In this document: piece by piece, positions 34,430-34,778 of the stretch
How positions within the stretch are numbered: position 1 is the first letter of the stretch
Layout of the letters: each line of letters starts with the position of its first letter
Assembly (NCBI GenBank): GCA_017559355.1
Contig: JAFYSL010000091.1
Location: 1-34,778, forward strand
Direction: 5' to 3'
From: Muribaculaceae bacterium
GTDB lineage: Bacteria > Bacteroidota > Bacteroidia > Bacteroidales > Muribaculaceae
DNA length: 34,778 nucleotides
The notes under the pieces: generated by a model
The model's input: only the letters and a program-made list of their open reading frames with translations
Database searches by the model: none
What the model was told of the DNA's origin: nothing
Translations under genes and position numbers: made by a program

Positions 34430-34658
34430 TTCGGCTCGCGAAAAAATGAGCGACACGAAAGCAATTAGAACATTGAAAATTTTACAATAAGACGAAGTAG
34501 TACAAGAGAAAGGGTCTACTGCAAAGTAGATGAAATCTCTGTCAATTTCAAAGCCAAGCAAATTCAATCTGGTCAAGAATTAACTCGGATATTGTCAATA
34601 CAGATTAAATAAACAAATTTAATCTATTTTGTTTTGCAAAGAATAAAATAAGATAATA
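34430..34658 (+). other. rRNA leader region
   Basis: The transcribed leader before 16S has no gene. It contains a 6-bp hairpin TCTACT/AGTAGA (34515-34530) capped by a GCAA tetraloop of the GNRA type. A GAACATTGAAAA stretch at 34468-34479 is a weak candidate for a boxA-like antitermination site. The 16S processing stem cannot be checked because its 3' half lies outside the window. Confidence 0.5.
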
Positions 34659-34778
34659 ACAACGAAGAGTTTGATCCTGGATCAGGATGAACGCTAGCGA
34701 CAGGCTTAACACATGCAAGTCGAGGGGCAGCGGGGTTGTAGCTTGCTATAACTGCCGGCGACCGGCGCACGGGTGAGT
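34659..34778 (+). rRNA. rrs: 16S ribosomal RNA, 5' part (partial)
   Basis: The sequence from about 34659 matches the 5' domain of bacterial 16S: GAAGAGTTTGATCCTGG, then GATGAACGCTAGC, ACAGGCTTAACACATGCAAG and CGACCGGCGCACGGGTGAG. The gene runs off the right edge. The wording GATGAACGCTAGCGACAGGCTT and GGGGCAGC fits Bacteroidales. The helix 6 hairpin GTTGTAGC/GCTATAAC is intact. One oddity is A at 34681 (E. coli position 23), where C is nearly universal. The exact 5' end is estimated by alignment to E. coli numbering. Confidence 0.97.

Noticed and set aside
34364-34576. 70-codon minus-strand frame in the rRNA leader
   Set aside because: It spans promoter P2 and the leader hairpins, so it is almost certainly non-coding.
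1-34778. Possible CRISPR array, insertion sequence, prophage or tRNA gene
   Set aside because: No regular repeats, transposase, phage gene or cloverleaf was recognised in any intergenic space; most gaps are too short.

Overview
The window comes from an AT-rich member of the Bacteroidota, order Bacteroidales; a gut Muribaculaceae-like family is my guess, not shown. The reasons are: the first ~120 nt of a Bacteroidales-type 16S rRNA at the right edge; repeated promoters of the Bacteroides type (TTTG or TTG about 20 nt before TAnnTTTG) with no Shine-Dalgarno sequences; the gldE-gldD-phosphopantetheinyl transferase trio; and a division/cell wall (dcw) cluster in the Bacteroidota order.

Left part (1-5.2 kb), envelope glycans and lipids: the last codons of an upstream gene and a palindromic terminator, a lipid A-type acyltransferase, a family 2 glycosyltransferase and three neighbouring Stealth-family sugar-phosphate transferases in both orientations. 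Next (5.2-9.3 kb, minus strand): panB, an orphan lipoprotein, and the gldE-gldD-PPTase operon. A sirtuin of the cobB type (9.4-10.1 kb) ends in a clear terminator.

Centre (10.3-25.4 kb): one 15-kb plus-strand dcw operon, rsmH-ftsL-ftsI-murE-mraY-murD-ftsW-murG-murC-ftsQ-ftsA-ftsZ, with very small gaps or overlaps. It makes lipid II (MurE/D/C, MraY, MurG), polymerises and crosslinks septal peptidoglycan (FtsW, FtsI) and builds the Z-ring (FtsZ, FtsA, FtsQ, FtsL). mraZ is not at its head.

Right part (25.5-34.8 kb): a minus-strand pair of a membrane-anchored kinase-like protein lacking the catalytic aspartate and an acetyltransferase-like protein, overlapping by 13 nt; a GH3-family adenylating enzyme with a glycosyltransferase; an exported alkaline phosphatase with a MalS-like GH13 protein in which most catalytic residues are replaced; a free-standing AlaX-type tRNA editing protein; and then an rRNA operon with two tandem promoters and a terminator-like hairpin between them.

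I see no insertion sequence, CRISPR array, phage, tRNA gene or defence system. The most unusual points are the degenerate GH13 protein, the pseudokinase/acetyltransferase pair, the Stealth triplet, and the 16S helix 1 substitution under the 27F primer site.
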